A DNA stretch of 64,000 nt, taken from JAWVFM01 sp963841455 (GTDB taxonomy: Bacteria > Actinomycetota > Thermoleophilia > Solirubrobacterales > 70-9). Below the pieces are notes generated by a model. It saw only the letters and a program-made list of their open reading frames with translations, made no database searches and was not told where the DNA came from. Below, piece after piece: positions 31,595 through 41,207 of the stretch. The first letter of the stretch is position 1. Each line of letters starts with the position of its first letter. Location of the stretch: positions 186,001-250,000 of the forward strand of contig CAWJCU010000007.1 of the NCBI GenBank assembly GCA_963841455.1, read 5' to 3'. Made by a program: the position numbers and the translations under genes.

Positions 31595-32442
31595 AGACCG
31601 CCGTCCTCCTCAGCCACTCGGATCCGGACGGCACGCTGGAGGCCGCTCGCGCGGCTGCGGAAGCGGCGGACCGCGCCGGCGTCCGCCTCCTGGCCACGAC
31701 CGACGAGGTCGCCAAGCACGCTGGGCTGGCGGACCGCATCGGGGAGGTCGAGTCGCTTCCCTGCGACGCCGATCTCTGCCTCGTGCTCGGCGGCGACGGC
31801 TCGATTCTGCGAGGCCTACGCACCTTCGGGACCCACGGCGTGCCGGTGTTCGGCATTAACTATGGGACGATCGGCTTCCTCGCGGCCATCGAGCGCGACC
31901 AGCTCGACCGCGGCCTCGAGCTCGCGTTCAGCGGCCAGTTCGACGTGATGGAGCTGCCGGGTCTCGAGCTCGCGCTCGATGGCGACGCGTCAGTCGGGCT
32001 GAACGACGTTTCCTTCACGCGGCAGCCGCACCGGCGCGTCGCCGAGCTCGCCTACCTGGTGGGCGATGCGGAGATCGGGCACGTGCGCTGCGACGGGCTC
32101 GTCGCCGCCACGCCCGCCGGCTCGACCGGCTACAACCTCGCCAACGCGGGCCCCGTGCTCGCCTGGGGGGTGGAGGGCTACGCCGTCAGCTTCATCGCCC
32201 CGCACACCCTGACCGCGAGGCCGCTCGTCGTCGCGCCCGCCGACGTGCTCAAGGTCCGAAACGCGGGCAGGCGCGACGCCGTCGACATCGCGCTGGACGG
32301 TCAGGCCGCGGGCGAGCTCGCCCCGGGCCAGGAAGTCGAGATCCGGTTCCGCGCGGCGGTCGGACGCCTCGCTCAGCTCCCGGGCTCGAGCTTCTACCGG
32401 CGCATGCGGGAGAAGTTCGGAGCGATCGCCGCCCTCGCCTAG
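31582..32442 (+). CDS. nadK: NAD kinase
   Basis: Phosphorylates NAD to NADP. The start is the GTG at 31582, inside the end of tlyA, seven bases after GGGAGG. The 286-residue protein has the family motifs LVLGGDGSILRGLR (GGDG), FGINYGTIGFLA, LNDVSFTR and CDGLVAATPAGSTGYNLANAGPVL, and ends with the beta-sandwich substrate domain. Everything needed appears intact. Confidence 0.96.
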   Translation: MASVKTAVLLSHSDPDGTLEAARAAAEAADRAGVRLLATTDEVAKHAGLADRIGEVESLPCDADLCLVLGGDGSILRGLRTFGTHGVPVFGINYGTIGFLAAIERDQLDRGLELAFSGQFDVMELPGLELALDGDASVGLNDVSFTRQPHRRVAELAYLVGDAEIGHVRCDGLVAATPAGSTGYNLANAGPVLAWGVEGYAVSFIAPHTLTARPLVVAPADVLKVRNAGRRDAVDIALDGQAAGELAPGQEVEIRFRAAVGRLAQLPGSSFYRRMREKFGAIAALA

Positions 32443-32535
32443 CAACCTTCTACTCTGGTCCGCTGGCCCGGCGGGTGTCGATTTCCGCCGCTCCCGTTCG
32501 TTTCAAGGGAAGACCCGAGGCAAAGGAGGTAGGCA

Positions 32536-34080
32536 ATGGAGCGCAAGTGGTGGACGCTGATCGCCGTCTGCGTCGCGACGTTCATGCTCCTCCTCGACGT
32601 CACGATCGTCAACGTCGCGCTGCCGTCGATCCAGAAGAGCCTCGACGCCAGCCTCTCGAGCCTCCAGTGGGTCGTCGACGCCTACGCCCTGACCCTGGCC
32701 TCCTTCCTTCTCGTCTTCGGCTCGTTCGGCGACCGGCTGGGCCGCCGGCGCATCTTCACCATCGGGTTCGTGGTCTTCACGGCCGCCTCGCTCTGCTGCG
32801 GCCTGTCCGACGACGCGACGGTCCTGAACTTCTTCCGCGCCCTCCAGGGCACTGGTGCGGCCGCGATGTTCGCCACCTCCCTGGCGCTCATCGCCCAGGA
32901 GTTCGAGGGCCGCGAGCGCGCCTCCGCGATCGGCATCTGGGGGGCCACGGTCGGCGGCGCGGTCGCGGTCGGCCCGCTCATCGGCGGCGCGCTCACCGAC
33001 GCGTTCGGGTGGGAATGGATCTTCTTCGTCAACGTTCCGATCGGTATCGCGGCGATCGTTCTCACAGAGACCCGCGTGGTGAACGTCAAGGCAACCGATC
33101 CCCAGCCGATCGATTGGGCGGGCACGGTGACATTTACGCTGGCCCTCTTCGGGTTGATCTTCGGGCTCATCCGCGGGAACGCCGAGGGATGGTCGAGCGC
33201 CCAGATCCTCGTCTCACTGGTCGGCGCCGCGGTCATGCTTGGCGCCTTCGTCGTGATCGAGCTGCGCAATCGCAACGCCATGCTCGACCTCGGGCTCTTC
33301 AAGGTGCCCGCGTTCGGCGGCGTGTCGATCGTCGCCTTCGCGCTGTCGGCGGGGATGTTCGCGATGTTCCTCTACCTCACGCTCTACATGCAGGACGTGC
33401 TGGGCTACTCGCCGCTCGAGGCCGGGCTGCGGTTCCTGCCGATCACGTTCCTGTCGTTCGTCGTCGCGCCGATCTCCGGAAAGCTCCTGAACTACGTGCA
33501 CGCCAGACTGCTTTTGGGCACCGGGTTGATCGCGGTGGGGGTCGGGCTGGCGCTCATGCATGGCATCGAGTTTGGCGACAGCTGGACCGGCCTACTCCCG
33601 GGGTTCCTCCTCGCTGGGGCCGGAATCGGCCTCGCCAACCCAGCGATCGCCTCGACCGCGCTCGGCGTGGTGCCGCCGGCGCGCGCCGGCATGGCGTCCG
33701 GGATCAACTCGACGTTCCGCCAGGTCGGTATCGCGACCGGCACCGCCGCCCTCGGGGCAATCTTCTCCTCGCGGATCGGCTCGGAGGTCGCGAATGGCCT
33801 GAGCTCGGCGCCGCCGAGTGTGCAGGCGCACTCGGCGCAGCTCTCCGACGCGATCTCGTCGGGAGCGATCGAGCAGGCCACGGCACATGTGCCGCCCTCG
33901 CTCCACGCCCACATCGTCAACGTCGCCGATCGGGCGTTCATCACGTCCCTCAACGAGATCCTGGTGATCGGCGCAATCGTGGCGGCCGTCGGCGGCGTGC
34001 TCGCACTGGTGATGGTGCGCCAGAGCGATTTCCTGGCCCCGCCGCAGCCGCAGGAAGCACCGGAGCCCGTCGCGGCCTAG
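32536..34080 (+). CDS. MFS drug exporter, DHA2 (EmrB/QacA) type
   Basis: A 514-residue proton-driven exporter with 14 membrane helices. The start is fixed by AAAGGAGGT a few bases upstream, the strongest Shine-Dalgarno in this block. Family motifs are LLDVTIVNVALPSI (motif D1), the motif A loop GDRLGRRR, RALQGTGAAAMFATSLALIAQEF, and motif C near GPLIGGALTDAFGWEWIFFVNVPIG. The substrate cannot be told. It breaks the otherwise conserved nadK-recN neighbourhood and has its own ribosome site, so it is probably an insertion with independent control. Confidence 0.93.
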   Translation: MERKWWTLIAVCVATFMLLLDVTIVNVALPSIQKSLDASLSSLQWVVDAYALTLASFLLVFGSFGDRLGRRRIFTIGFVVFTAASLCCGLSDDATVLNFFRALQGTGAAAMFATSLALIAQEFEGRERASAIGIWGATVGGAVAVGPLIGGALTDAFGWEWIFFVNVPIGIAAIVLTETRVVNVKATDPQPIDWAGTVTFTLALFGLIFGLIRGNAEGWSSAQILVSLVGAAVMLGAFVVIELRNRNAMLDLGLFKVPAFGGVSIVAFALSAGMFAMFLYLTLYMQDVLGYSPLEAGLRFLPITFLSFVVAPISGKLLNYVHARLLLGTGLIAVGVGLALMHGIEFGDSWTGLLPGFLLAGAGIGLANPAIASTALGVVPPARAGMASGINSTFRQVGIATGTAALGAIFSSRIGSEVANGLSSAPPSVQAHSAQLSDAISSGAIEQATAHVPPSLHAHIVNVADRAFITSLNEILVIGAIVAAVGGVLALVMVRQSDFLAPPQPQEAPEPVAA

Positions 34081-34118
34081 GGGCGAATCCGTCCCCCCGC
34101 GCTGCTTAGTTATTCGGC

Positions 34119-35822
34119 GTGCTCCATGAGCTGCGCATCGAGAACCTGCTGCTGATCGAGCGGGCCGAGCTCCGCCTGGACCGCGGCCTCAACGTCGTCA
34201 CGGGCGAGACCGGAGCGGGCAAGACGATCCTCGCGCATTCGCTCGACCTGCTCCTCGGCGGGCGCGCGCGGCCGCAGATCGTGCGGCCCGGCGCCGCTGA
34301 GGCCTATGTGGAGGGTGCCTTCGAGGCCCCGCCCGGGTTGCTCGACGATCCCGAGCTCGCCGACGTCGCCGCGAGGCTTCCGGAGGGAGCGGAGGAGATC
34401 GTGCTCGGCCGCCGGGTCTCGTCGTCGGGGCGCACGAGCGCCTTCATCGGCGGGCGCGCCGCATCGGCGGCCGACCTGCGGCTCCTTGGCGGTCGCCTAC
34501 TCGCGTTCTACGGCCAGCACGAGCACCGAAAGCTCGCGCTCGGAGCGGCCCAGCTGGAGGTGCTCGACGCCTTCGCCGGCACGGCCCATCTCGAGCGCCT
34601 GGCGGAGTACCGCGACACGCACTCCGAGGTCGGACGGTTGGAGCGGGAGCTGGACGAGCTGCGTGAGCGCGACGGCGCGCGGGAGCGCGACCTCGACGTT
34701 TATCGCTTCGAGCTCACCGAGATCGAGGCCGCGGCGCCGCAGGCGGGGGAGGCTGACGAGCTCCGCGGTGACCGCGAGCGCCTTCGCCACGCCGAGCGGT
34801 TGAGCGCGGCCGCGGCCGGGGCGCTCGCCGCGATCGTAGGCGACGGCGTCGACGATCCGGGCTACCGCGCCGCCGCCGACCTCGTCGCGGTGGCCGGCGT
34901 CGAGCTCGGCGCGGTCGATGGAATCGACCCCGCGCTGGACGCCGCCGCCCAGCGCCTTCGCGGGCTCGAGGTCGAGGCCGGCGACATCGCGAGCGCGCTG
35001 CGCTCCGCGCTCGACGCCGTCGACGCCGAGCCCGGACGCCTCGAGGCCCTGGAGGAGCGCCTCGCCGCGCTCGACCGCCTCGAGCGAAAGCACGGCGGCA
35101 CGACCGAGGCGGTCCTGAGCCAGGCGGAATGGCTCCACGCCGAGATCGGACGGCTCGAGAACGCCGACGATGTGGCGGCGGAGCTCGGGTCACGGCTCGA
35201 GGCCGCGCTGGCGCGCCGAGCCGACCTCGCCGGGAAGCTCACCGCGACTCGCCGAAAGGCCGCGAGCCGCCTGGGCAGGGGAGTGGCGGCGGAGCTCGCG
35301 GAGCTCGCGATGGAGGGAGCGAGCCTCGAGGCGCGGCTCGTGCCCGAGGACGGCGGCTTCGGCGCTCGCGGCGCGGAGCGCGTGGAGCTCCACCTGGCAA
35401 CCAACGCGGGTCTGCCGGCCTCGCCGCTTCGCGACACGGCCTCGGGGGGCGAGCTCTCGCGGGTGATGCTCGCGCTGAGCACGGTCGCCGGGCCGGCGGC
35501 CGACTCGGCGCCGCGCTGCCTCGTGTTCGACGAGGTCGACGCCGGCATCGGCGGCCATGCGGCGCGGGCCGTCGGCGAGAAGCTTCGCGCGCTGGGCGCC
35601 GATCGCCAGGTGCTCTGCATCACCCACCTGCCGCAGGTCGCCTCGCTCGCCCGGCGTCACTTCGTCGTCGCCAAGGAGACCGTCGACGGGCAGGCGTTCG
35701 CAACCGTCGAGGGCGTGAGCGACGAGGGCGTGATCGACGAGCTCTGTCGCATGCTCGGCGCCGAGGCCGGCGACGAGGCGGCGAGCCGCCACGCGCGCGA
35801 GCTCCTCGCCGCTGCGGCATAG
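34119..35822 (+). CDS. recN: DNA repair protein RecN
   Basis: An SMC-like ATPase for double-strand break repair. The 567-residue protein has the N-terminal Walker A (VVTGETGAGKTILAHSLDLLLGGRA), a central coiled coil (residues about 150-370, rich in Glu, Arg and Ala heptads), and the C-terminal signature TASGGELSRVMLALSTV with Walker B CLVFDEVDAGIGG and ITHLPQVA. It starts with GTG; a TA-rich box lies a few bases upstream and no Shine-Dalgarno is seen. I found no LexA box before it. Confidence 0.96.
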   Translation: MLHELRIENLLLIERAELRLDRGLNVVTGETGAGKTILAHSLDLLLGGRARPQIVRPGAAEAYVEGAFEAPPGLLDDPELADVAARLPEGAEEIVLGRRVSSSGRTSAFIGGRAASAADLRLLGGRLLAFYGQHEHRKLALGAAQLEVLDAFAGTAHLERLAEYRDTHSEVGRLERELDELRERDGARERDLDVYRFELTEIEAAAPQAGEADELRGDRERLRHAERLSAAAAGALAAIVGDGVDDPGYRAAADLVAVAGVELGAVDGIDPALDAAAQRLRGLEVEAGDIASALRSALDAVDAEPGRLEALEERLAALDRLERKHGGTTEAVLSQAEWLHAEIGRLENADDVAAELGSRLEAALARRADLAGKLTATRRKAASRLGRGVAAELAELAMEGASLEARLVPEDGGFGARGAERVELHLATNAGLPASPLRDTASGGELSRVMLALSTVAGPAADSAPRCLVFDEVDAGIGGHAARAVGEKLRALGADRQVLCITHLPQVASLARRHFVVAKETVDGQAFATVEGVSDEGVIDELCRMLGAEAGDEAASRHARELLAAAA

Positions 35823-35841
35823 GGAGAAGTGCGAAAACCCG

Positions 35842-35847
35842 CATAAT
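35842..35847 (+). promoter_or_regulatory. Putative -10 box of steA
   Basis: CATAAT followed by nine bases and the ATG of steA, without a Shine-Dalgarno. Confidence 0.5.
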
Positions 35848-35856
35848 CCGCGTTCG

Positions 35857-37050
35857 ATGGCGACGAGCGTCCGTAATCGAGCGCGAGGCTTTCTTCGCCG
35901 CAATGGCCACGGTCCACCGGAGCCGAGGGCTCCGATCGCGGGGCCCGCCCGGCTGGGTAGGCGGACCAAGGTGTTGGTGCGGCGGCTCGCCCCTGGCGAC
36001 ATCGCCGTGATCAACCACCGTGACCTCGACCAGGTCGCGGCCGAGGACCTCGCCGCGCGCGGGGTCCGGGCGGTGGTGAACGTCGCCAGCTCCTCCACCG
36101 GCCGCTACCCCAACGTCGGGCCGCTCGTTCTGGCGAAGGCCGGGATCAGGCTCGTCGACGTCCCCGCTGCGCCGCTCTTCGAGGAACTTCGCGACGGTGA
36201 CGAGCTGGTGCTGATCGGCGGCGAGGTCCACCGCAATGGGACCAGGCTCGCAGCGGGCCGCATCCTCGACCTCGACGAATGCGAGCGCCAGCTGCAGCGC
36301 CAGCGCGAGCGGATCGACGATGCGCTCGCCGCGTTCGCGGCCAACACCATGGAGCACATCCGCGACGAGAGCGAGCTCCTCGTCGGCCAGCTCGACTTCC
36401 CCGTCACCCGTGCGAAGTTCCGCGACCGCCACGCGTTGATCGTCGTGCGGGGAACGACCTACCACCGAGACCTCCGCGCTCTGCGCGCCTACATCGCCGA
36501 CGTTCGTCCGATCCTGGTGGGGGTCGATGGCGGCGCCGACGCTTTGCTCGAGGTCGGGATGAAGCCCGACGTGATCGTGGGCGACATGGACTCTGCGAGC
36601 GACGAGGCGCTCCGCAGCGGGGCCGAGCTCATCGTCCACGCCTACCCGGACGGGCGCGCGCCGGGGCGCGCGCGGCTCGAGAAGCTCGGGCTCGATCACC
36701 TGGAGGTCCGCGCCGTCGGGACGAGCCAGGACGTGGGGATGCTCCTCGCCTACGACAAGGGGGCCGCGTTGATCGTCAGCGTCGGGGCCCACTTCAACCT
36801 CGTCGAGTTTCTCGAGCGCAGCCGGGCGGGCATGTCGTCGACATTCCTCACGCGCCTTCGGATCGGCGACGTGCTGGTCGACGCGAAGGGGGTGAGCCGG
36901 CTGTACAACCGGGGGACGAGCGGGCGCCTTCTCGCCGTGTTCCTCGCCGCCTCGCTGGCGCTGATCGTGGTGGTCGTCGCTTCGACCCCGTCCCTCGAGA
37001 ACCTCGTCTCGCTGCTCTGGTTGAAGCTGCGGGTCCTGCTCGGGATTTAG
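35857..37050 (+). CDS. steA: SteA-like cytokinetic-ring protein (thiamine pyrophosphokinase fold)
   Basis: A 397-residue protein with a central domain resembling the thiamine pyrophosphokinase catalytic fold (VGVDGGADALLEVGMKPDVIVGDMDSASDEAL) and one C-terminal membrane helix (RLLAVFLAASLALIVVVVAS). In Corynebacterium the SteA/SteB pair takes part in cell separation and envelope integrity. Here steA lies between recN and steB, exactly as in Corynebacterium and Mycobacterium. An enzymatic role is doubtful. A CATAAT box lies nine bases before the start. Confidence 0.88.
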   Translation: MATSVRNRARGFLRRNGHGPPEPRAPIAGPARLGRRTKVLVRRLAPGDIAVINHRDLDQVAAEDLAARGVRAVVNVASSSTGRYPNVGPLVLAKAGIRLVDVPAAPLFEELRDGDELVLIGGEVHRNGTRLAAGRILDLDECERQLQRQRERIDDALAAFAANTMEHIRDESELLVGQLDFPVTRAKFRDRHALIVVRGTTYHRDLRALRAYIADVRPILVGVDGGADALLEVGMKPDVIVGDMDSASDEALRSGAELIVHAYPDGRAPGRARLEKLGLDHLEVRAVGTSQDVGMLLAYDKGAALIVSVGAHFNLVEFLERSRAGMSSTFLTRLRIGDVLVDAKGVSRLYNRGTSGRLLAVFLAASLALIVVVVASTPSLENLVSLLWLKLRVLLGI

Positions 37051-37072
37051 CGGCATCTCAACCGCGCTTCGC

Positions 37073-37078
37073 TAGCGT
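37073..37078 (+). promoter_or_regulatory. Putative -10 box of steB
   Basis: TAGCGT, ten bases before the ATG of steB. The box is weak and the gene may also be read from steA. Confidence 0.35.
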
Positions 37079-37088
37079 CCGCCCGCGT

Positions 37089-38018
37089 ATGGGGTACTCG
37101 GCGCGTTACCACGTCGCCTCGCTCGCCGCGATCTTCCTCGCGCTCGGCGTCGGCATCCTGATCGGCACCGGGCTCGGCAAGAACGTGGTCAACGACACGA
37201 CGCACAACCTGGAGGCGAGCCTGAAGGGCGACCTGCTCAACGCTCGCAGCCAGGTGTCGAACCTCCGGGACGACGTCCACAGGCAGCAGGAGCTCTCGCA
37301 GGCGGCCTACCCGGCGCTCGTCAACGAGGCGCTCCCGGGAGGCAAGATCGCGGTGATCTCGCTCGGGGGCCTCGACAGCGCCCTGCGCGCCGACATCGAG
37401 CGCACGGTCGGCACCGACACAAACACCGGAGCTCGGATCCGCGAGTTCGCAGTCGTCCGCGAGCCGCCCGACGTGCCGGCGTTGAACGGCGAGCTCCGCG
37501 GCACGCCCCTTCACCCCCTTGGCCCCAGTCCCGCCGACCTGGCCGCGTTCGGCCGCCGTGCCGGGAGGGCGCTCGTCACCGGTGGCCCGCTCTTTCGGCG
37601 CACGAGCGGCGCGCTTCTCGCCAAGCGAAGCGGCAAGCCGAGGGGGATCAACGCCGTGATCGTCACCCGTTCCGCCCCGCAGGGCCTTCACCCGAAGGTC
37701 TCGGAGGCGAACAGCGCCCTCGAGTCGGGGGTCCTCGACGGCCTCGAGCGGACGGGTCTGCCGGTCGTGGCGGTGGAGCGGACCGGCACCGACCCCTCGT
37801 CGCTGTCGCTGTTTCGCTCGCACGGCCTCTCCACCGTCGACGACCTCGAGCTGACGGCGGGCTCGGTCGCGCTCGTCTACGCGCTTCGCGGGGCCCGGGG
37901 GGCCTTCGGGCTCGGCCCAGGGGCGACCCGCCTGCTGCCGCCCCTCACGCGGCTTCGCCGGACGACGCGGGGCCTGCCGGTGCCGCCGAACCTGCCGCGG
38001 GCGCCAGCGCGCCCGTGA
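37089..38018 (+). CDS. steB: SteB/MctB family protein
   Basis: A 309-residue protein with an N-terminal membrane helix (YHVASLAAIFLALGVGILIGTGLG) and a coiled coil (NLEASLKGDLLNARSQVSNLRDDVHRQ), then an alpha/beta domain. It belongs to the family called MctB (copper-transport-like) in Mycobacterium and SteB in Corynebacterium, where it partners SteA at the cell envelope. The start is the ATG at 37089 because family members begin close to the SARYH motif; the longer upstream reading is antisense-like over steA. It overlaps the next gene by four bases. Confidence 0.88.
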   Translation: MGYSARYHVASLAAIFLALGVGILIGTGLGKNVVNDTTHNLEASLKGDLLNARSQVSNLRDDVHRQQELSQAAYPALVNEALPGGKIAVISLGGLDSALRADIERTVGTDTNTGARIREFAVVREPPDVPALNGELRGTPLHPLGPSPADLAAFGRRAGRALVTGGPLFRRTSGALLAKRSGKPRGINAVIVTRSAPQGLHPKVSEANSALESGVLDGLERTGLPVVAVERTGTDPSSLSLFRSHGLSTVDDLELTAGSVALVYALRGARGAFGLGPGATRLLPPLTRLRRTTRGLPVPPNLPRAPARP

Positions 38019-38855
38019 GGCTCGCCGGGCCTCGGCGCGTCCTTCCTCGTCGCCGCTCGTCGCGGCCGGTCCGTGGATCCGGGACATGTGGGCAGCGGGG
38101 CTGCGGAGGGAGAACTGGCGCGGCCGCGAGGTGGCCTTTCCGGCGGGCGTGGTGCTGATCGCGTGCTCGCTCTTCGCCCTCGCGCCACTTGCCATCCTCG
38201 ACGACCGGGCCGACCTCGACCTCCTCGACCCCGACCTCGCCCGCTGGTCGGTCTTCGTGATCGGCATGGCCCTCCTGGGGCTGATCGACGACACGATGGG
38301 CGGAGCCGGCGGTCTGCGCGCGCCGCGCGGCTGGCGCGGCCACGCGCGCGCGGTCATGCACGGGAAATTCTCCACCGGCGCCGTCAAGGCGGTGGGCGCG
38401 ATCGGCCTGGCCGCATTCGCGACCACGGGGAACCGTGAGGGCCTCCACTACGTCGTCGACCTGTTCCTCCTCCTGCTGACGACGAACCTCTTCAACCTCA
38501 TCGACCTGCGTCCCGGTCGCGTCGAGAAGCTTCTCGTCCTGCTGCTTGGCCGGGGTCTGCCTCGGCGCCTGGACGGTGGCGCCGCTTCACCTGCTCGGCG
38601 TCTTCATCGGCCCGGTGCTCTTCGGCGCGGCCCTGACGCTTCGCGAGCGGGCCATGCTGGGCGACACCGGGTCCTACCTGGCCGGGGCGATCGGCGGGAT
38701 CTCGTTGCTCGTCGCAATTCCGTTCGCGGGGCGGCTCGTCGCGCTCGCGATCGTCGCCGCGCATCACGATCTTCGGGGAGTTTCGGTCGATCTCTCGGGC
38801 CATCGAGCGCGTTCCGCTGCTGCGCTCTCTAGACTCGCTCGGCAGGGTCAAGTGA
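38015..38855 (+). CDS. MraY/WecA-like glycosyl-phosphotransferase, several frameshifts
   Basis: An integral membrane protein of the polyprenyl-phosphate N-acetylhexosamine-1-phosphate transferase type. Pieces in three frames join into one family-like sequence: AGPWIRDMWAAGLRRENWRG, GVVLIA, LLGLIDDTMGG (the DD metal site), RGHARAVMHGKFSTGAVKAVG, NLFNLIDLRPGR, then (new frame) GVFIGPVLFGAALTLRERAMLGDTGSYLAG, then (new frame) ITIFGEFRSISRAIERVPLLRSLDSLGR and a stop at 38853-38855. At least four single-base indels are needed (near 38030, 38065, 38545 and 38760). It begins with a GTG overlapping steB. Its place between steB and pyrG suggests a cell-wall polymer role. It may be intact in the organism. 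Confidence 0.7.
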
Positions 38856-38877
38856 GCGCTGCGAGGGAGCGAAAACG

Positions 38878-40559
38878 ATGAAGCCGGGCGAGACGCGCTT
38901 CATCTTCGTCACCGGCGGCGTCGTCTCGTCGCTGGGCAAGGGAATCGCCGCCGCATCGATCGGGCGCCTCCTCGTCAGCCGCGGCTTCCGGGTCCAGCTC
39001 CAGAAGTTCGACCCCTACATCAACGTCGACCCTGGGACGATGAGCCCCTTCCAGCACGGCGAGGTCTTCGTCACCGAGGACGGCGCCGAGACCGACCTCG
39101 ACCTCGGCCACTACGAGCGCTACACCGACGAGAACACCTCGCGGGCCTCGAACGTGACCGCCGGCGCCGTCTACAACTCGGTGATCCGCCGCGAGCGCCG
39201 CGGCGACTACCTCGGGCGCCACGGTCCAGGTGATCCCCCACGTCACCGACGAGATCAAGCAGCGGATCCTGATCGTCGCCGAGTCGCAGGCCGTCGACTT
39301 CGTCATCACCGAGATCGGCGGCACCGTCGGCGACATCGAGTCGCTGCCGTTCCTCGAGGCCATCCGCCAGCTCTACACCGATCTCGGGCCCCGCCGCTGC
39401 ATGTTCGTGCACCTGACGCTCGTCCCATACGTCGGCCACGCCGGCGAGCTGAAGACCAAGCCGACCCAGCACTCCGTCAACGAGCTGCGACGGATCGGCA
39501 TCCAGCCGCACGCCATCGTCTGCCGCTCAGAGCGCGGGCCTCGAGCGCGACATCCGCCGCAAGATCGCCCTCTTCGGCTCGGTGGCCGAGGAGGCGGTGA
39601 TCTCCGCGCGCGACGTCGACAACGTCTACAAGGTCCCGCTCGTCCTGCGCGCCGAGGGGATGGACGACCTGATCCTCGACCACTTCGGAGTCGAGGCCGA
39701 GCCCGCCCGACCTCGGCGAGTGGGAGGAGCTCGTCGCGCGCGCCGACGCCTGCGAGGGCACGACGCAAGATCGCCCTGGTCGGGCAAGTACGTGCAGCTC
39801 GAGGACGCCTACAAGTCGGTGATCGAGGCGCTCCACCACGGTGGCTACCACCACGGGACGAACGTCGAGGTCGAGCTCGTCAACTCGGAGGACCTGGATC
39901 CCGCGGACCTCGAGGAGGCCGACGGGATCCTGATCCCCGGCGGGTTCGGCGAGCGCGGGATCGAGGGCAAGATCGCGGCCGCCCGCGTGGCGCGCGAGCG
40001 CGGCATCCCGTTCCTCGGCATCTGCCTCGGGATGCAGATCGCCGTCGCGGAGTTCGCCCGGCACGTCGCCGGCATGGACGGCGCGAACTCCACCGAGTTC
40101 GACCCCGAGACGCCCTTCCCGGTGGTCGACCTGTTCCCGAGCAGAAGGAGGTCTCGGACATGGGCGGGACGATGCGCCTCGGCGCCGACCCGGTGAAGAT
40201 CCACGAGGGAACCCGGGCGCGCGAGATCTTCGGCGAGGCCGTCATCTACAAGCGCCACCGCCACCGCTACGAGGTCAACAACATGCTTCGCCGCCGCCTC
40301 GAGGACGAGGGGCTGGTCGCCGGCGGCACCTCCCCCGACGAGCGGCTCGTGGAGATCGTCGAGCTGCCCGACCACCCGTTCTACGTCGCCTCGCAGTTCC
40401 ACCCGGAGTTCAACTCGCGCCCGACCCGCCCGGAGCCGCTGTTCCGCGACTTCGTCGGCGCCGCGGCCGAGCGCGCGCCGCTCGCGGCCGGAGCGCGAGG
40501 AGACGGTGGCCGAGGAGTCCGCCGAGCCCGCCGATGTCGCGATTCGCCGCGAGGCGTAA
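38878..40559 (+). CDS. pyrG: CTP synthase, about seven frameshifts
   Basis: Makes CTP from UTP, ATP and glutamine, and is normally essential. ATG follows GGGAG. The synthase domain shows FVTGGVVSSLGKGIAAASIGRLL, QKFDPYINVDPGTMSPFQHGEVFVTEDGAETDLDLGHYERY and TEIGGTVGDIESLPFLEA. The glutaminase domain has GILIPGGFGERG, FLGICLGMQIAVAEFAR with the catalytic Cys, and FYVASQFHPEFNSRP with the His-Glu pair. These lie in different frames; single-base changes near 39215, 39530, 39704, 39766, 39785, 40137 and 40491 restore one reading (for example GDYLGATVQVIPHVT). The density in an essential gene points to sequence errors. Confidence 0.9.
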
Positions 40560-40603
40560 GCTCTCACCAGGAGGCCGGTACAGCCAGAGGAAGGAGTCGT
40601 TCG

Positions 40604-41207
40604 ATGTCATGGAGCTTGAAGGGGAGCTACTTCGAGACTTGCTCCTGCGACCTGATGTGCCCGTGCAACATGTCGTTCGACCACGGCGCGACGTACGACT
40701 ACTGCCGCGTCACCCTCGTCTTCAACATCAAGGAGGGCGAGATCGAGGGCACCGACGTCGACGGACTCGCGGTCGCAGTGATCGCGGACACTCCGAAGGT
40801 CATGACCGAGGGCAACTGGCAACTCGGCATGTTCGTCGACGACAGAGCGAGCGACGAGCAGATGGAGAAGCTCGGCGCCGTCTTCAGCGGGCAGAAGGGC
40901 GGGCCGATGGAGGGGATCCTGCCGCTCATCGGAGAGGTGCTTGGGCATTGAGCGGGCGCCGTTCGAAGTGGTGGAGGAAGGGCCTGCCACAGCGTCAAGA
41001 TCGGCGAGGCGATCGACTTCGAGATCGAGGACATCGTTCCCTTCGGCGTCGAGACGGGCCAGCCGGTGCGGCTCGTCGGCGTGTTCCATCCCGGCCGCAT
41101 CGGAGTTCAACGCCGCCGAGGCGAAGCGCTCGAAGATCAGCGCCTTCGGAATCGAGTACGAGGGGAAGACGGGAATCTCGGCGTCTGAGTTCGCCTGGGC
41201 GGCCTGA
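40604..41207 (+). CDS. DUF1326 protein, frameshifted in its second half
   Basis: A protein of about 200 residues of the DUF1326 family. The first frame, from an ATG after GGAAGGAG, reads MSWSLKGSYFETCSCDLMCPCN (the CSCD...CPC cysteine cluster), DYCRVTLVFNIKEGEIEG and ends early at 40951. The family-like remainder continues in other frames: HSVKIGEAIDFEIEDIVPFG, RLVGVFHP, then SKISAFGIEYEGKTGISASEFAWAA and a stop at 41205-41207. Indels near 40945, 40985 and 41095 would repair it. The cysteine cluster suggests metal binding. It converges on a DUF2182 gene, its usual genomic partner. Confidence 0.82.

Noticed and set aside
34081..34118. LexA box before recN
   Set aside because: No GAAC-N4-GTTC or close variant is present in the 38-base gap.
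38878..40559. Programmed frameshifting in pyrG
   Set aside because: About seven shifts in both directions at unrelated short runs cannot be programmed recoding; error is much more likely.
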